Below are positions 23,674 through 32,347 of a DNA stretch of 33,598 bases, piece by piece. The stretch's first letter is position 1; each line of letters begins with the position of its first letter. A model generated the notes under the pieces. The model did no database searches and had not been told where the DNA came from. It saw nothing but the letters and a program-made list of their open reading frames with translations. This DNA is from Planctomycetota bacterium (GTDB lineage Bacteria > Planctomycetota > Planctomycetia > Pirellulales > Pirellulaceae), in assembly GCA_029259935.1 (NCBI GenBank), contig JAJDEH010000198.1:1-33598 (forward strand). Reading direction: 5' to 3'. A program made the position numbers and the translations under genes.

Positions 23674-23709
23674 TTCTCCCCTTGCCAAGGGGGAGCTAGA
23701 GGGGGTCGC
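23674..23709 (+). repeat. Dispersed 36-bp palindromic repeat, direct copy
   Basis: Almost identical to 127-163 (TTCTCCCCTTGCC, then AAGGGGGAGCTAGAGGGGGT). It ends seven bases before the stop codon of the minus-strand gene at 23717. Confidence 0.85.
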
Positions 23710-23716
23710 TGGACGC

Positions 23717-24781
23717 CTAAGGAGACCGCAGCGCGGGCGGGTGAAAGCGCCGATTGAAGATTTCCGGGTCGAACGGATCGGCGGGAACGAATGTCGCTCC
23801 GTTCGAGGGTTTGGCCGGAATTGGCTTGGGAGCAGGTGCCTGTTTGGCGGCCGGAGGTTGGTTCCGCACCGATGGCGACGTACTCGACGTTTGCAGAACT
23901 CGAGTATCGCGTTTGGCAATTTTCAACGGGGTTCGCGGTTTTGTCTTTTTTGAAATGGATCGCACCCAGTCCGCCAGTTGTTGGTACTGGTGGCGATCAA
24001 AAGGACCCAAGGCGGGCTTCTGCTGCGATCCGTGAGCCCGTATCGAGTTGATCAGCAACTGGCTTTCGTCCGCGGCGTCGGTGTCAATCGTCTGCAAAAC
24101 CGAGAATAAATTCCGCTGTGTAAAACGTCGAGCGAGAATGCGCCGCGAGGCGGGACGAATGAGGCGTAGATCGTTGGCACTATTGGACCCATGGCAATCG
24201 CTGGTCGCGCAACTGTTGACCAAGATGGGCTGAATCACGCTCGTGAATTTCTCGACCGCGCCAGGCGGCAGACCGCGAACAAGCTTATCCAGTTCCTCGA
24301 CGCTAATCGGCTTCTTGACATTCGTGGTGGCGACCTGTTGCGGCGCGGACTTGTATTGCGTTGCCAAGATCCATTGCCGTCGGACACGGTCAATGCGTTC
24401 GTTGCCCGGATCTCGGATCTGCGTTTCGAGTAGCTCGTCCATCGCCTGCTTGAGCAAATCGTGGCGGATACACCACTCGGCTAGATCGAGCCTTTGGCCG
24501 GGTTGATTGATATCAAGCTGTTGTCGCTTCAGTTGATAGGCTTCCACCAATGACCGGCAACGACACTCGACGGCGGATGACGAAATTCGCATCTCTCCGC
24601 CTTTGGCAAACGAAATAATCATCTCGTCGCCAATCGAAGTAACGTTGCCATGCAGGATCCGTCCATTGCGCAACACAATCAACTCCTGTGGTTCCGACGC
24701 CGTGCTGGCGGAAGATGACAGCAGAAGAGTGGAGAATACGAACAGTGTCGCGCGGACCCGCGCCAGGTAAAAAGAAGACAT
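23717..24781 (-). CDS. Secreted protein with CxxxxCH motif, planctomycete type
   Basis: A 354-residue protein with a signal peptide (TLFVFSTLLLSSSASTASE). A small N-terminal domain (LIVLRNGRILHGNVTSIGDEMIISF) resembles SH3-like beta barrels of planctomycete secreted proteins. A helical region follows (LDLAEWCIRHDLLKQAMDELLE), then VIQPILVNSCATSDCHG: the C-x4-C-H spacing, with IQPIL-x-x-x-C before it, is that of planctomycete cytochrome-c-like PSC domains and could bind haem, though the rest of the domain is short. The C-terminus (about 270-354) is Pro/Ala/Lys-rich and probably disordered. It lies 213 bases beyond the DUF5989 gene on the same strand. Function is not known. Confidence 0.78.
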   Translation of the reverse strand: MSSFYLARVRATLFVFSTLLLSSSASTASEPQELIVLRNGRILHGNVTSIGDEMIISFAKGGEMRISSSAVECRCRSLVEAYQLKRQQLDINQPGQRLDLAEWCIRHDLLKQAMDELLETQIRDPGNERIDRVRRQWILATQYKSAPQQVATTNVKKPISVEELDKLVRGLPPGAVEKFTSVIQPILVNSCATSDCHGSNSANDLRLIRPASRRILARRFTQRNLFSVLQTIDTDAADESQLLINSIRAHGSQQKPALGPFDRHQYQQLADWVRSISKKTKPRTPLKIAKRDTRVLQTSSTSPSVRNQPPAAKQAPAPKPIPAKPSNGATFVPADPFDPEIFNRRFHPPALRSP

Positions 24782-24932
24782 GACGGGCGGAGATTAGTGG
24801 CAAGTGCCTCAGCGCGTCAAGTCAAGCTGCAAAGTCCAGCGAGCTTGGGCGGGGAAGATTCCAGTTTTTCTAAAAGAATACGACTTCCCGGCGGCCAAGG
24901 CGCACAATGTAACGCGACCCTCAACGGGTAAA

Positions 24933-24965
24933 CTGGGAGTTCGCTTTGCTCAAACCCAGCCACCC
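24933..24965 (+). repeat. Partial copy of the MITE-like element's right arm
   Basis: CTGGGAGTTCGC followed by GCTCAAACCCAGCCACCC matches the right inner arm of the element at 10675-10813 (CTGGGGGGTCGCTCGCTCAA, then CCCCAGCCACCC). No matching left arm was found here, so this is a half-copy. It lies between the DUF5989 gene and the CxxxxCH protein gene. Confidence 0.55.
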
Positions 24966-24994
24966 GAACGTCGAGGGCACACTCGCCGAATCGT

Positions 24995-25207
24995 TTAAAA
25001 CAGTGCGTAGATGAACGGAGCGGCGGGCGTCGCACCAAGCACGACCAATGCCGTGACCATCAGCAGCACCAGCAAGATCGGCGTCAGCCACCACTTTTTG
25101 TTTTCCGTCAGAAAGATCCAAAACTCTTCGATGATACCCAGCGGCCGTTCATCGGCCATGTCGGCCAATTCGTCTTTTTCGGCGATTGGTTTGGATTCTT
25201 CACTCAT
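24995..25207 (-). CDS. DUF5989 small membrane protein (SxtK-like)
   Basis: A 70-residue protein with an acidic N-terminus, the conserved block EEFWIFLTENKKWWLTPI, one transmembrane helix (ILLVLLMVTALVVLGA) and the ending APFIYALF. This matches the DUF5989 family, typically encoded directly after an SxtJ-type gene and a carbamoyltransferase, as in the sxtI-sxtJ-sxtK trio of saxitoxin clusters. The biochemical role is unknown; a membrane accessory to the carbamoyltransferase is plausible. The ATG at 25207 has GAAGGT seven bases upstream and follows the SxtJ-family stop by 19 bases, so the two are probably cotranscribed. Confidence 0.85.
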   Translation of the reverse strand: MSEESKPIAEKDELADMADERPLGIIEEFWIFLTENKKWWLTPILLVLLMVTALVVLGATPAAPFIYALF

Positions 25208-25226
25208 GAGACTACCTTCAGCCAGT

Positions 25227-25643
25227 TTAGGATTGCCGGAAGTAACGTGACTTGTCGTCTTTTGAAGTACGTTCTATCCAATAGGTTTGTGCGGACGGGT
25301 CCAGCCGCCGCTGCATGGGATCCTTGCCGAACAATCGCAAGAGTAACCCGGTTGGCGTCATAACTCCATAGTAAGTAATGGCCAGAATCAGCAATGACAG
25401 GGTGGCACCGATCGGAAAAGCGGCATACATCCACCCCAAATAGAGGTATCGGCGAATGGGGGGAACCGCGAAGAACAGCAGGCTTAGGCCCACTCCCACG
25501 CCAGTGATCCACAGGCCCACCGTCGGCGCGCCAAATCGCCAACTCGCCATTCCGCCGGCCACCACGGCAAACGCCGCCAGCAGCCCGCCAAACCAATACA
25601 GCTCTTTCTTCGACGGGTCTTTGTTGATCTCGATGATGGCCAT
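25227..25643 (-). CDS. SxtJ-family membrane protein
   Basis: A 138-residue membrane protein of the SxtJ family. Hydrophobic segments are LYWFGGLLAAFAVVAGGMA, TVGLWITGVGVGLSLLFFAV and FPIGATLSLLILAITYYGVM. The family signature TPTGLLLRLFGKDPMQRRLD is near the C-terminus, followed by SQTYW-like AQTYWIER. It sits between the carbamoyltransferase (66 bases upstream) and the DUF5989 gene, the order known from saxitoxin clusters and many exopolysaccharide loci. No enzymatic motif is seen; a membrane partner of the carbamoyltransferase is the likeliest role (inference). No strong Shine-Dalgarno precedes the ATG. Confidence 0.87.
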   Translation of the reverse strand: MAIIEINKDPSKKELYWFGGLLAAFAVVAGGMASWRFGAPTVGLWITGVGVGLSLLFFAVPPIRRYLYLGWMYAAFPIGATLSLLILAITYYGVMTPTGLLLRLFGKDPMQRRLDPSAQTYWIERTSKDDKSRYFRQS

Positions 25644-25709
25644 TTTCGATTCGCGATTTTTTACTGGTTTCGTTGCCCACCGCCGGCCAAAGCCGACGGC
25701 TGCGCCTGA

Positions 25710-27548
25710 CTAATCTAGTTGAAACTTTGCCAAATACTCATCGATTTCATACTGCTCGGCATTTGGCTGTTCGGACTTTAGCAGCAGGAAGCCCTCGATC
25801 ACCAGCACGTCCATGTTCGTGCCCATGAAGCACCGATAGGCGTCCTCGGGCGAGCAAACAACCGGTTCACCCCGCACATTGAAGCTGGTGTTGATGATCA
25901 CGGGACAACCGGTTCGATCATAAAAGGACTTGATCAAGCGGTGGTACGCGCTGTGCCGGCGGCTGTCGACCGTTTGCACGCGGGCCGAAAAATCGACGTG
26001 CGTAATCGCCGGCACATCGCTACGGCAGACGTGCAGCTTGTCGAGCCCCGTGGCCGCTTCCATCTGGCCGTTCATGTCGGCCCGTTTGTCTTGTTGCACA
26101 TCGGCAACCAACAACATGTAGGGGCTTTGTTCGCGGGGCCGCATTTCGAAATACTCGTCGACCTTCTCTTCAAGGATCGAAGGAGCAAAAGGCCGAAACG
26201 ACTCGCGAAACTTGATCTTCAAATTCATCACCGACTGCATTTTCGTACTGCGGGCGTCGCCCAAAATGCTGCGGCTGCCTAGAGCACGCGGACCAAATTC
26301 CATCCGCCCTTGCATCCAGCCGACAACATTTTCGGTCGCCAGCAATTCGGCCACACGGTCGCACAGCGCGTCCTCGTTGGTAATGTGTTCGTACTTGGCC
26401 CCCGCTTCATCAAGGAACGTGCGGATGTCGTTGTCCGAATACGCGGGACCGAGCAGCGAGCCATGTTGCGCATCCAAAGGTTCACATTGACGCTCGTTAC
26501 CCAACAGTTGATACCAAGTGAACAGCGCCACGCCCAGCGCGCCGCCGGCGTCACCCGCCGCCGGTTGGATCCAGATTTCATCGAACGGACCTTCACGCAG
26601 CAGCCGGCCGTTTCCCACGCAGTTCAGCGCGACGCCGCCCGCCAGGCAAAGATTCTTCATGCCCGTTTGCTGATGGACATGTCGGGCACAGCGCAGCATC
26701 ACTTCTTCGGTGACCAATTGAATCGAAGCCGCGATGTCCATGTCGTCTTCGGTGATCGGCGACTCGGCACTTCTCGCTGGCCGGCCAAACAGATCGGCGA
26801 ACTTCCGGTTGGTCATCGTCAGTCCTTGACAATAGTTGAAATAAGACATGTCCATGCGGAAGGACCCGTCTTCTTTCAGGTCAAGCAACTTGTCAAAAAT
26901 CAAATCAGCATATTTGGGTTCACCATAAGGCGCGAGCCCCATCAACTTGTATTCGCCCGAATTGACACGGAAGCCGGTGAAATAGGTGAAGGCCGAATAG
27001 AGCAACCCCAGCGAATGCGGAAAGTGCAACTCGTGGGTCAACGTGATCTTGTTGCCCCGGCCCGTGCCAAAACTGGCCGTCGACCATTCGCCGACGCCGT
27101 CCAGCGTCAAGATCGCCGCTTCTTCAAAGGGCGACGGAAAGAAAGCGCTGGCGGCGTGCGATTCGTGGTGCTCGGTAAAAATGAACCGCCGCTTGTAGGC
27201 TTTGTTTAGGCTCCGCGACATCTCGCGCGGCAAGTGCAACTTGCGGCGCAGCCACAAGGGCATGGCCTTCAAGAACGATCGGAATCCAGCGGGGGCGTAG
27301 GAAATATAGGTTTCCAGCAGGCGGTCGAACTTCAATAGTGGCTTGTCATAGAAACCGACGTAGTCCAATTGCTCGGGCCGCAATCCGGCTTCTTCCAGAC
27401 AGTAGTCGATGGCGTTCTTGGGAAATTCATAGTCGTGCTTCTTGCGTGTGAAGCGTTCTTCCTGCGCGGCGGCGACGATCTCGCCGTCAACCACCAAAGC
27501 GGCTGCCGAATCGTGATAGTAAGCGGAGATTCCCAGGATCGCGGTCAT
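25710..27548 (-). CDS. Carbamoyltransferase (NodU/TobZ/SxtI-type)
   Basis: A 612-residue O-carbamoyltransferase that uses carbamoyl phosphate and ATP to carbamoylate a hydroxyl through a carbamoyl-adenylate. The N-terminal Kae1/HSP70-actin-like domain starts ILGISAYYHDSAAALVVDGEIVAAA-type (here split as ILGISAYYHDSAA and LVVDGEIVAAAQEERFTRKKHD). The metal site is HHESHAASAF (127-136), followed by LTLDGVGEWST. LCLAGGVALNCVGNGR lies centrally. The C-terminal carbamoyl-phosphate domain has RMEFGPRALGSRSIL, FRPFAPSILEE and CPVIINTSFNVRGEPVV. The gene follows the heparinase-like gene by 45 bases and precedes the SxtJ-family gene, suggesting the acceptor is a sugar on a polysaccharide or glycolipid rather than a toxin (inference). 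Confidence 0.94.
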   Translation of the reverse strand: MTAILGISAYYHDSAAALVVDGEIVAAAQEERFTRKKHDYEFPKNAIDYCLEEAGLRPEQLDYVGFYDKPLLKFDRLLETYISYAPAGFRSFLKAMPLWLRRKLHLPREMSRSLNKAYKRRFIFTEHHESHAASAFFPSPFEEAAILTLDGVGEWSTASFGTGRGNKITLTHELHFPHSLGLLYSAFTYFTGFRVNSGEYKLMGLAPYGEPKYADLIFDKLLDLKEDGSFRMDMSYFNYCQGLTMTNRKFADLFGRPARSAESPITEDDMDIAASIQLVTEEVMLRCARHVHQQTGMKNLCLAGGVALNCVGNGRLLREGPFDEIWIQPAAGDAGGALGVALFTWYQLLGNERQCEPLDAQHGSLLGPAYSDNDIRTFLDEAGAKYEHITNEDALCDRVAELLATENVVGWMQGRMEFGPRALGSRSILGDARSTKMQSVMNLKIKFRESFRPFAPSILEEKVDEYFEMRPREQSPYMLLVADVQQDKRADMNGQMEAATGLDKLHVCRSDVPAITHVDFSARVQTVDSRRHSAYHRLIKSFYDRTGCPVIINTSFNVRGEPVVCSPEDAYRCFMGTNMDVLVIEGFLLLKSEQPNAEQYEIDEYLAKFQLD

Positions 27549-27593
27549 GAGATGAATGCCAGGGGAAAGCGGCCAGTGTCTTGAAAACTCATC

Positions 27594-29582
27594 TTAATAT
27601 ACTCCAGAGGTCCCCAAACCGTTCACCCCGTTTACTGCTCGGTCATCACAGCCGAGCGGTAGCTCGAAGTCGCTTTGCGGCCCCGCCTCGTTCGCGTCAG
27701 TCCAGAACAGGCGGGCTGCGTCGCCCTGCCCATCGATCGTCGCTTGGCCCTGGCTGGGGCCCCATTGCAAGACCCATCCGCAGGTTGCCGACAAGTCACG
27801 CATGGCAGACCACGTGACGACCGGAGCGGCCTGGCGGACGCCGAAACGTGGACAATACCATCCCTGTTCGACGCGCGCGTCTTCCAAGCCAAACACACCC
27901 AGTTCGACGACGATCCGCCCTAGCGAAAGGGAGAACTTGTCGGCGGCGACCTGCTCGACGGCCACGTCAGGATGGAAGTGCAACCGCTGCGTGATTCTTC
28001 GATTTCCCTTGCCGCGAGCCGTATCGACACAAATCCAAGGACCACCCGCTCTGCAAGCCAGCCAGCGGGAGACTTGCGGCGTGCCCAGCCGGCGATAGGC
28101 GTTGTGGCCGGCCTTCGCCCAATGGAACCCGTTACGAATGCCGCGAGTCATTTCGCCGGTCCAACCTCGGTACCCCATCCGAAATCGCGACCAGACATCA
28201 CAGTGATCCGCATCGTCTATTTGCAGCGCGTTGTGGGCAGCCGTCGAGCGACAATAACGCCGCATCTCGCCGTCTTCATATTCGTAGACGCCGCTATCGA
28301 CAATCAGCCTTTGGCCCGCCAACGAAGCTTCAAGAGTCAGCAAGTCGCAGTGCGCATGCGCTGGCAAGCAATCGGCACCCACGGGACCCGCGTCGAAAAC
28401 GACGAAATCTTCCTCGTGATTGAACACCCAGTAGCCACCAACCTGATGACTGGTCGCCTGCCTTCGTGTGTCCACCATGGGACGGGTCGACGAAACCGTC
28501 GCCTCGTCCACCTCGACGGCTGTTCGTTCGCCAGCACCCAAAATGGAATCGACCAGCAACCTCGTCGGCAGTGTTTCTCCAAGACAGGAGTCGGCGAACA
28601 ACGGAAATTCCCCGTCGGGATGCAGCAGCGGTTGAATGAACGCCGCCATCCGCTCCGACGTTTCTCGGCACAACCGCGACAACTCCGGTTTGACGTCACG
28701 GCAAACCTCGGAAATGTCTCGCAGTAGTTCCATCACATGACAGTGATACATGGGCGATCGCTCAAAGTGTTCGCCCGATTCGACCACTTGTTCCGCGATT
28801 TCGCGACGCAAGAGGCTTTCACACTTTTCCAGCCAGCGATTGGCGTGTGGCCCGGCGAAGAAACTTCCGGCGAAGGCCAGAGCCTTCAGGTTTTCGAGCA
28901 AATGATTGCCGCGCAGATCCAATTCCAGATTTCGTTCCAGGAACATGCACTGGGCAAGCAAACCGGTTTGGACCGCCGAACGGATCGATGTCGGCGGCGG
29001 GGAGTAAGTCCACAGCGTCAGCCAGTTTGGAATCCTGTGAGAGATGCAGTATGGGTGCCACGCATCCGGACGGTCGTGACGATCCTCAAAATGAACCTTG
29101 TCCAACCAACTACTCACTAGCTGCCACGCTCGCGTTAGCAATTCGGTGTTGCCCGCGGCGTGATGGGCGTTAATGAGGTCCAGCAGATACTCTTGATAGT
29201 GGAGTCGAAATCTCCACAGCTCCGAAACCTGGCCATCGTCGTGGTACCAGTCAACGTCCTCCCCAAGAGCGACCTCTTGGTTGAGAAAGCAAAATCGTCC
29301 GGCGAGAATCTGCTCGGCATGTCGCAGTGCATCGGCCCGCGGACGGATCTCAAGCTTCCGCCGCAACACACTTTCGACACCGCCACCGCCGCGCAGTTCG
29401 ATCTTGTCCGGCAGTCGCACTCTCGCTTCAAGCGGCAGCACCCGTGAGACGGCGTGTCGGCACCTCGCAAGAACGCGGCGAGCAATCTGCGAAGAACGAT
29501 AGTAGCGCAGCACGAACCAATACCGCTGAGCGGTAGTCTTCCAAAGATCAACGAGGCTAGCACTGCGCGACAGTGTGGACAT
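27594..29582 (-). CDS. Heparinase II/III-like polysaccharide lyase
   Basis: A 662-residue protein of the heparinase II/III family, predicted to cleave uronic-acid-containing polysaccharide by beta-elimination. The N-terminus (VLRYYRSSQIARRVLAR) is that of members in exopolysaccharide clusters and lacks a clear signal peptide. The alpha-toroid part holds GNHLLENLKALAFAGSFF (225-242) and GEHFERSPMYHCHVMELL (270-287). The beta-sandwich part holds PAHAHCDLLTLEASLAG (407-423), with its metal/catalytic His residues, and LIVDSGVYEYEDGEMRRY. It probably starts the four-gene operon with the carbamoyltransferase. The ATG (29582) lies only nine bases from a copy of the 36-bp repeat, so its leader contains that palindrome. 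Confidence 0.88.
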   Translation of the reverse strand: MSTLSRSASLVDLWKTTAQRYWFVLRYYRSSQIARRVLARCRHAVSRVLPLEARVRLPDKIELRGGGGVESVLRRKLEIRPRADALRHAEQILAGRFCFLNQEVALGEDVDWYHDDGQVSELWRFRLHYQEYLLDLINAHHAAGNTELLTRAWQLVSSWLDKVHFEDRHDRPDAWHPYCISHRIPNWLTLWTYSPPPTSIRSAVQTGLLAQCMFLERNLELDLRGNHLLENLKALAFAGSFFAGPHANRWLEKCESLLRREIAEQVVESGEHFERSPMYHCHVMELLRDISEVCRDVKPELSRLCRETSERMAAFIQPLLHPDGEFPLFADSCLGETLPTRLLVDSILGAGERTAVEVDEATVSSTRPMVDTRRQATSHQVGGYWVFNHEEDFVVFDAGPVGADCLPAHAHCDLLTLEASLAGQRLIVDSGVYEYEDGEMRRYCRSTAAHNALQIDDADHCDVWSRFRMGYRGWTGEMTRGIRNGFHWAKAGHNAYRRLGTPQVSRWLACRAGGPWICVDTARGKGNRRITQRLHFHPDVAVEQVAADKFSLSLGRIVVELGVFGLEDARVEQGWYCPRFGVRQAAPVVTWSAMRDLSATCGWVLQWGPSQGQATIDGQGDAARLFWTDANEAGPQSDFELPLGCDDRAVNGVNGLGTSGVY

Positions 29583-29591
29583 GAGTTCTGG

Positions 29592-29627
29592 TTCTCCCCC
29601 TTGCCAAGGGGGAGTTAGAGGGGGTCG
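29592..29627 (+). repeat. Dispersed 36-bp palindromic repeat, copy near heparinase start
   Basis: TTCTCCCCCTTGCC followed by AAGGGGGAGTTAGAGGGGGT is identical over most of its length to 127-163. It lies in the 240-base gap between divergent genes, nine bases upstream of the heparinase start codon. It therefore cannot be a terminator for a converging pair here and may fold in the heparinase mRNA leader. Confidence 0.85.
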
Positions 29628-29822
29628 GCTTCACCAATTAGCTCGGTAGGATACTTGCCACTCGCTTCTAGCAGAATGCCAACATTGGCCAGTTCGCCGT
29701 GAGTGCCACGCTGGCACAGCAAGCAGAGTAAATGAGGAATATTGGGCATAAAAGGTTGAAGCGGGGGGGATGGTGAGATCTAATCTAGGGACTCACATCT
29801 CCACCAATTGGAGCAGACTCTC

Positions 29823-32174
29823 ATGCCTATTCCCGTGAAGTGCCAATGTGGTCAGCAGTTCAAGGCCAAGGACAAACTAGCGGGCAAAGCGGTGAAGTGC
29901 CCGAAGTGCGGCAACCCCCTGAAGATCGGGATGCCGGCCGCCGCGACACCAACCGCTCAGACTGCCAAGTCGACGATGCAATCGGCAAAGATCCCCGTAA
30001 CTTGCCAATGCGGAAAGACATTCCAAGCACCACCCAAGCTGGCAGGCAAACGCGTGAAGTGCCCTGCCTGTGGCCAAGGAATACAGATCCCCACGCCCAA
30101 CGCCCAACCGACACCGCAACCAGTCGCACTGGCTGATCCGCTTGGCGATCATCCGCTTGGTGCTCCGCTGTCCGATCCACTCAGCGATGCGCTGTCTGAT
30201 CCCTTGGCGAACCGCGCCGATCCGCTGGCGACACAAGATCCGTCAACAGGATTCGGCGGCGCATCCCCATTAGGAACGGAACCCGTCGCGGGAGCCGCAC
30301 CTGGACTCGCAAATGCTTGGGCACAGCAGGCTGGCGGACAAGCTAATGCGAATTTGAATCCCGCGGCTGCCAAGCCGTCCCCGGGTGGCAGTCGTCGCGG
30401 GATCATCATTGGTGCGATCGTGGGCGGCGGCGTCCTGGCATTGCTGCTTGTGGGCGGTGTTTTGGCCGTTGTTCTGTCGGGGATGTTCGCGGATAGCGAC
30501 ACACCTGTCGCCACCAACACGGATCCTGACACGACGGCGCAAGTGCCGCCGGAAAGCGCCGCCGGTCAAGACCCGGCCCCAACGCAGTCTTCCAATTCAC
30601 AGGGGGCATCCGGTACGGCCAGTCAACGGCAAGACCTGCCTGCTCCACTGATGCTCGTCAACGAAAATACGGTACTGGTTGCACGCATCGACGTTGCCGA
30701 AATCATGAAAGCCAAGCCATTCGCCGGCCTTCCGAAAGAGATACTTGAAGAAGCGCTCAACGAACAATTCCCGGTTAACATTTTGGAGTGTGACGCAATC
30801 TGGGTTTTCGTGCAGAACGATGGATCCGTCCCTTCGCTTCGGTTTACATTTCCATCGAGTGATGTACGGCTGAGCGTGGCCAGCGAGAGGCTTGGAGAGG
30901 CGTCTGCAAAGAGCCTTACTGAAACCAATTTCGCCATGCTGAATGATGATACGTGGTTCCATTTTGTGGGCGAGTCAAGCCTTCAAATCGGTACCCGCGA
31001 AGCGCATCAGCTAAGTAAAAAAGGGCAATTCACCACCGACAGTAAGTTGATCGACCGCATGATGGAGTTCCAAGGCCGAGGGCAGGTTGCCGTGGTTGCG
31101 AACATCGCCCCACATCGGGATCGCATCTTGGACTTGTTGAAATCGAAAGCGATTCCCGGCGTTTCGCCAGTTCTGCCCAACTGGCTCAATCAGGCAAGTC
31201 TGGCAGTCGATTTCAACAACGCCAATCTGGTCGACTTGCAAATCGAGCCGACCACTGCCGCGGCGGGCAAGAACCTGATGGGGACTCTGCAAGCATATCT
31301 GACTGCCGCTGATCGAGGCCTGCAAGCAGCATCCGCGGCGCTGAATGGCGAGGATGCCGGGATGACCGGCCCAGGGCTGAAGATTCTCCAGGACCTGTTG
31401 AAAAACGCCCAGACAACAACAACCGACAATCAAGTTCGCCTGAGCATGGCGAAACCGCCGTCGCTGGACAATTTTTCCGAGGCTGTCATGGCCAGCGCGC
31501 CCGCGCCTTCCACGTCGGACCAACGTTCTCGGGAAAATCTAAGGGGAATTCTGATCGCGATTCACAACCATAATGACACCTTCAAAGTACTGCCTGCCGC
31601 TTATAACACCGACGAGCAAGACAAGCCGCTGCTGAGTTGGCGAGTGCGTATTCTCCCCTACATCGAGCGACAGGCGTTGTACGATCAGTTCCATCACAAC
31701 GAGCCGTGGGACAGCGAACACAACATCAAACTGCTGGAGCAAATGCCTCCGATCTTTCGAGCGCCCAACAGCAAGGCGGAGCCCAACATGACCACCTACC
31801 ATGCGATCGGCGGCCCCAACGGCAGTTTCGGACCGCCAAGGGAAGGCGCGGAGTTTTATGACAAAGTTGGGAAATTCGCGGGTCACACCTTCGGAGACAT
31901 CTCCGACGGCCTTTCGCAAACCGTTTTCATCGTCGAGGCCAGCGACGAAACAGCCGTGGAATGGACGAAGCCGGTAGAATTTGTTCCCGATCCGGAAGAT
32001 CCAACGAAAGGGATGTTAGGCATGTACGCCGACGGATTCTATGTCGCTGCCGGTAGCTCCGTTGTTCTTTTCTTGCCGAGCAATTGCGACAAAGAGATTC
32101 TGACCCAACTGTTTCATCGCAACGACGGCCAAGTGGTGCGCGATCTGAATTTCGCGAAGCCTCCGAAACGATAG
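29823..32174 (+). CDS. DUF1559 protein with two N-terminal zinc ribbons
   Basis: A 783-residue planctomycete-type protein. Two zinc ribbons of CxC-CxxC form come first (C7, C9, C26, C29; C61, C63, C80, C83), with near-identical spacing KLAGKxVKCPxCG. A linker rich in DPL repeats follows (about 105-140). One transmembrane helix is at about 193-220 (IIIGAIVGGGVLALLLVGG), then a Thr/Ser/Pro-rich stalk and a large domain. The C-terminal DUF1559 domain begins near RENLRGILIAIHNHNDTFKVLPAAY and includes PLLSWRVRILPYIERQALYDQFHHNEPWDS and GDISDGLSQTVFIVEA. The family is greatly expanded in planctomycetes; its role is not established. A TTG at 29808 would add five residues, but ATG 29823 has TTGGAG nine bases upstream. 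Confidence 0.9.
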   Translation: MPIPVKCQCGQQFKAKDKLAGKAVKCPKCGNPLKIGMPAAATPTAQTAKSTMQSAKIPVTCQCGKTFQAPPKLAGKRVKCPACGQGIQIPTPNAQPTPQPVALADPLGDHPLGAPLSDPLSDALSDPLANRADPLATQDPSTGFGGASPLGTEPVAGAAPGLANAWAQQAGGQANANLNPAAAKPSPGGSRRGIIIGAIVGGGVLALLLVGGVLAVVLSGMFADSDTPVATNTDPDTTAQVPPESAAGQDPAPTQSSNSQGASGTASQRQDLPAPLMLVNENTVLVARIDVAEIMKAKPFAGLPKEILEEALNEQFPVNILECDAIWVFVQNDGSVPSLRFTFPSSDVRLSVASERLGEASAKSLTETNFAMLNDDTWFHFVGESSLQIGTREAHQLSKKGQFTTDSKLIDRMMEFQGRGQVAVVANIAPHRDRILDLLKSKAIPGVSPVLPNWLNQASLAVDFNNANLVDLQIEPTTAAAGKNLMGTLQAYLTAADRGLQAASAALNGEDAGMTGPGLKILQDLLKNAQTTTTDNQVRLSMAKPPSLDNFSEAVMASAPAPSTSDQRSRENLRGILIAIHNHNDTFKVLPAAYNTDEQDKPLLSWRVRILPYIERQALYDQFHHNEPWDSEHNIKLLEQMPPIFRAPNSKAEPNMTTYHAIGGPNGSFGPPREGAEFYDKVGKFAGHTFGDISDGLSQTVFIVEASDETAVEWTKPVEFVPDPEDPTKGMLGMYADGFYVAAGSSVVLFLPSNCDKEILTQLFHRNDGQVVRDLNFAKPPKR

Positions 32175-32347
32175 AAAACCAGATGCTGACGAGCGAAGCG
32201 TGCCCGACCTATCCACGCGTTCCTTTTTTGAGGCGCTGCCGCCAGTATTTCCGACTCCGTCTTCCGCCATCCGTTCCTCAGAGATGTCCGGAGTTACCCA
32301 AAGTACCCGAAGAATCATTTCCTCTTTGAGCGAGCAGAGTTTTGGCA

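Noticed and set aside
26310..27209. 299-codon plus-strand frame opposite the carbamoyltransferase
   Set aside because: The minus strand carries every catalytic motif of the carbamoyltransferase; the opposite frame has none and arises from codon bias.
24995..27548. Saxitoxin-type toxin biosynthesis cluster
   Set aside because: Only the carbamoyltransferase, SxtJ and DUF5989 genes are present; no polyketide, amidinotransferase or oxygenase genes occur, and the neighbour is a polysaccharide lyase.
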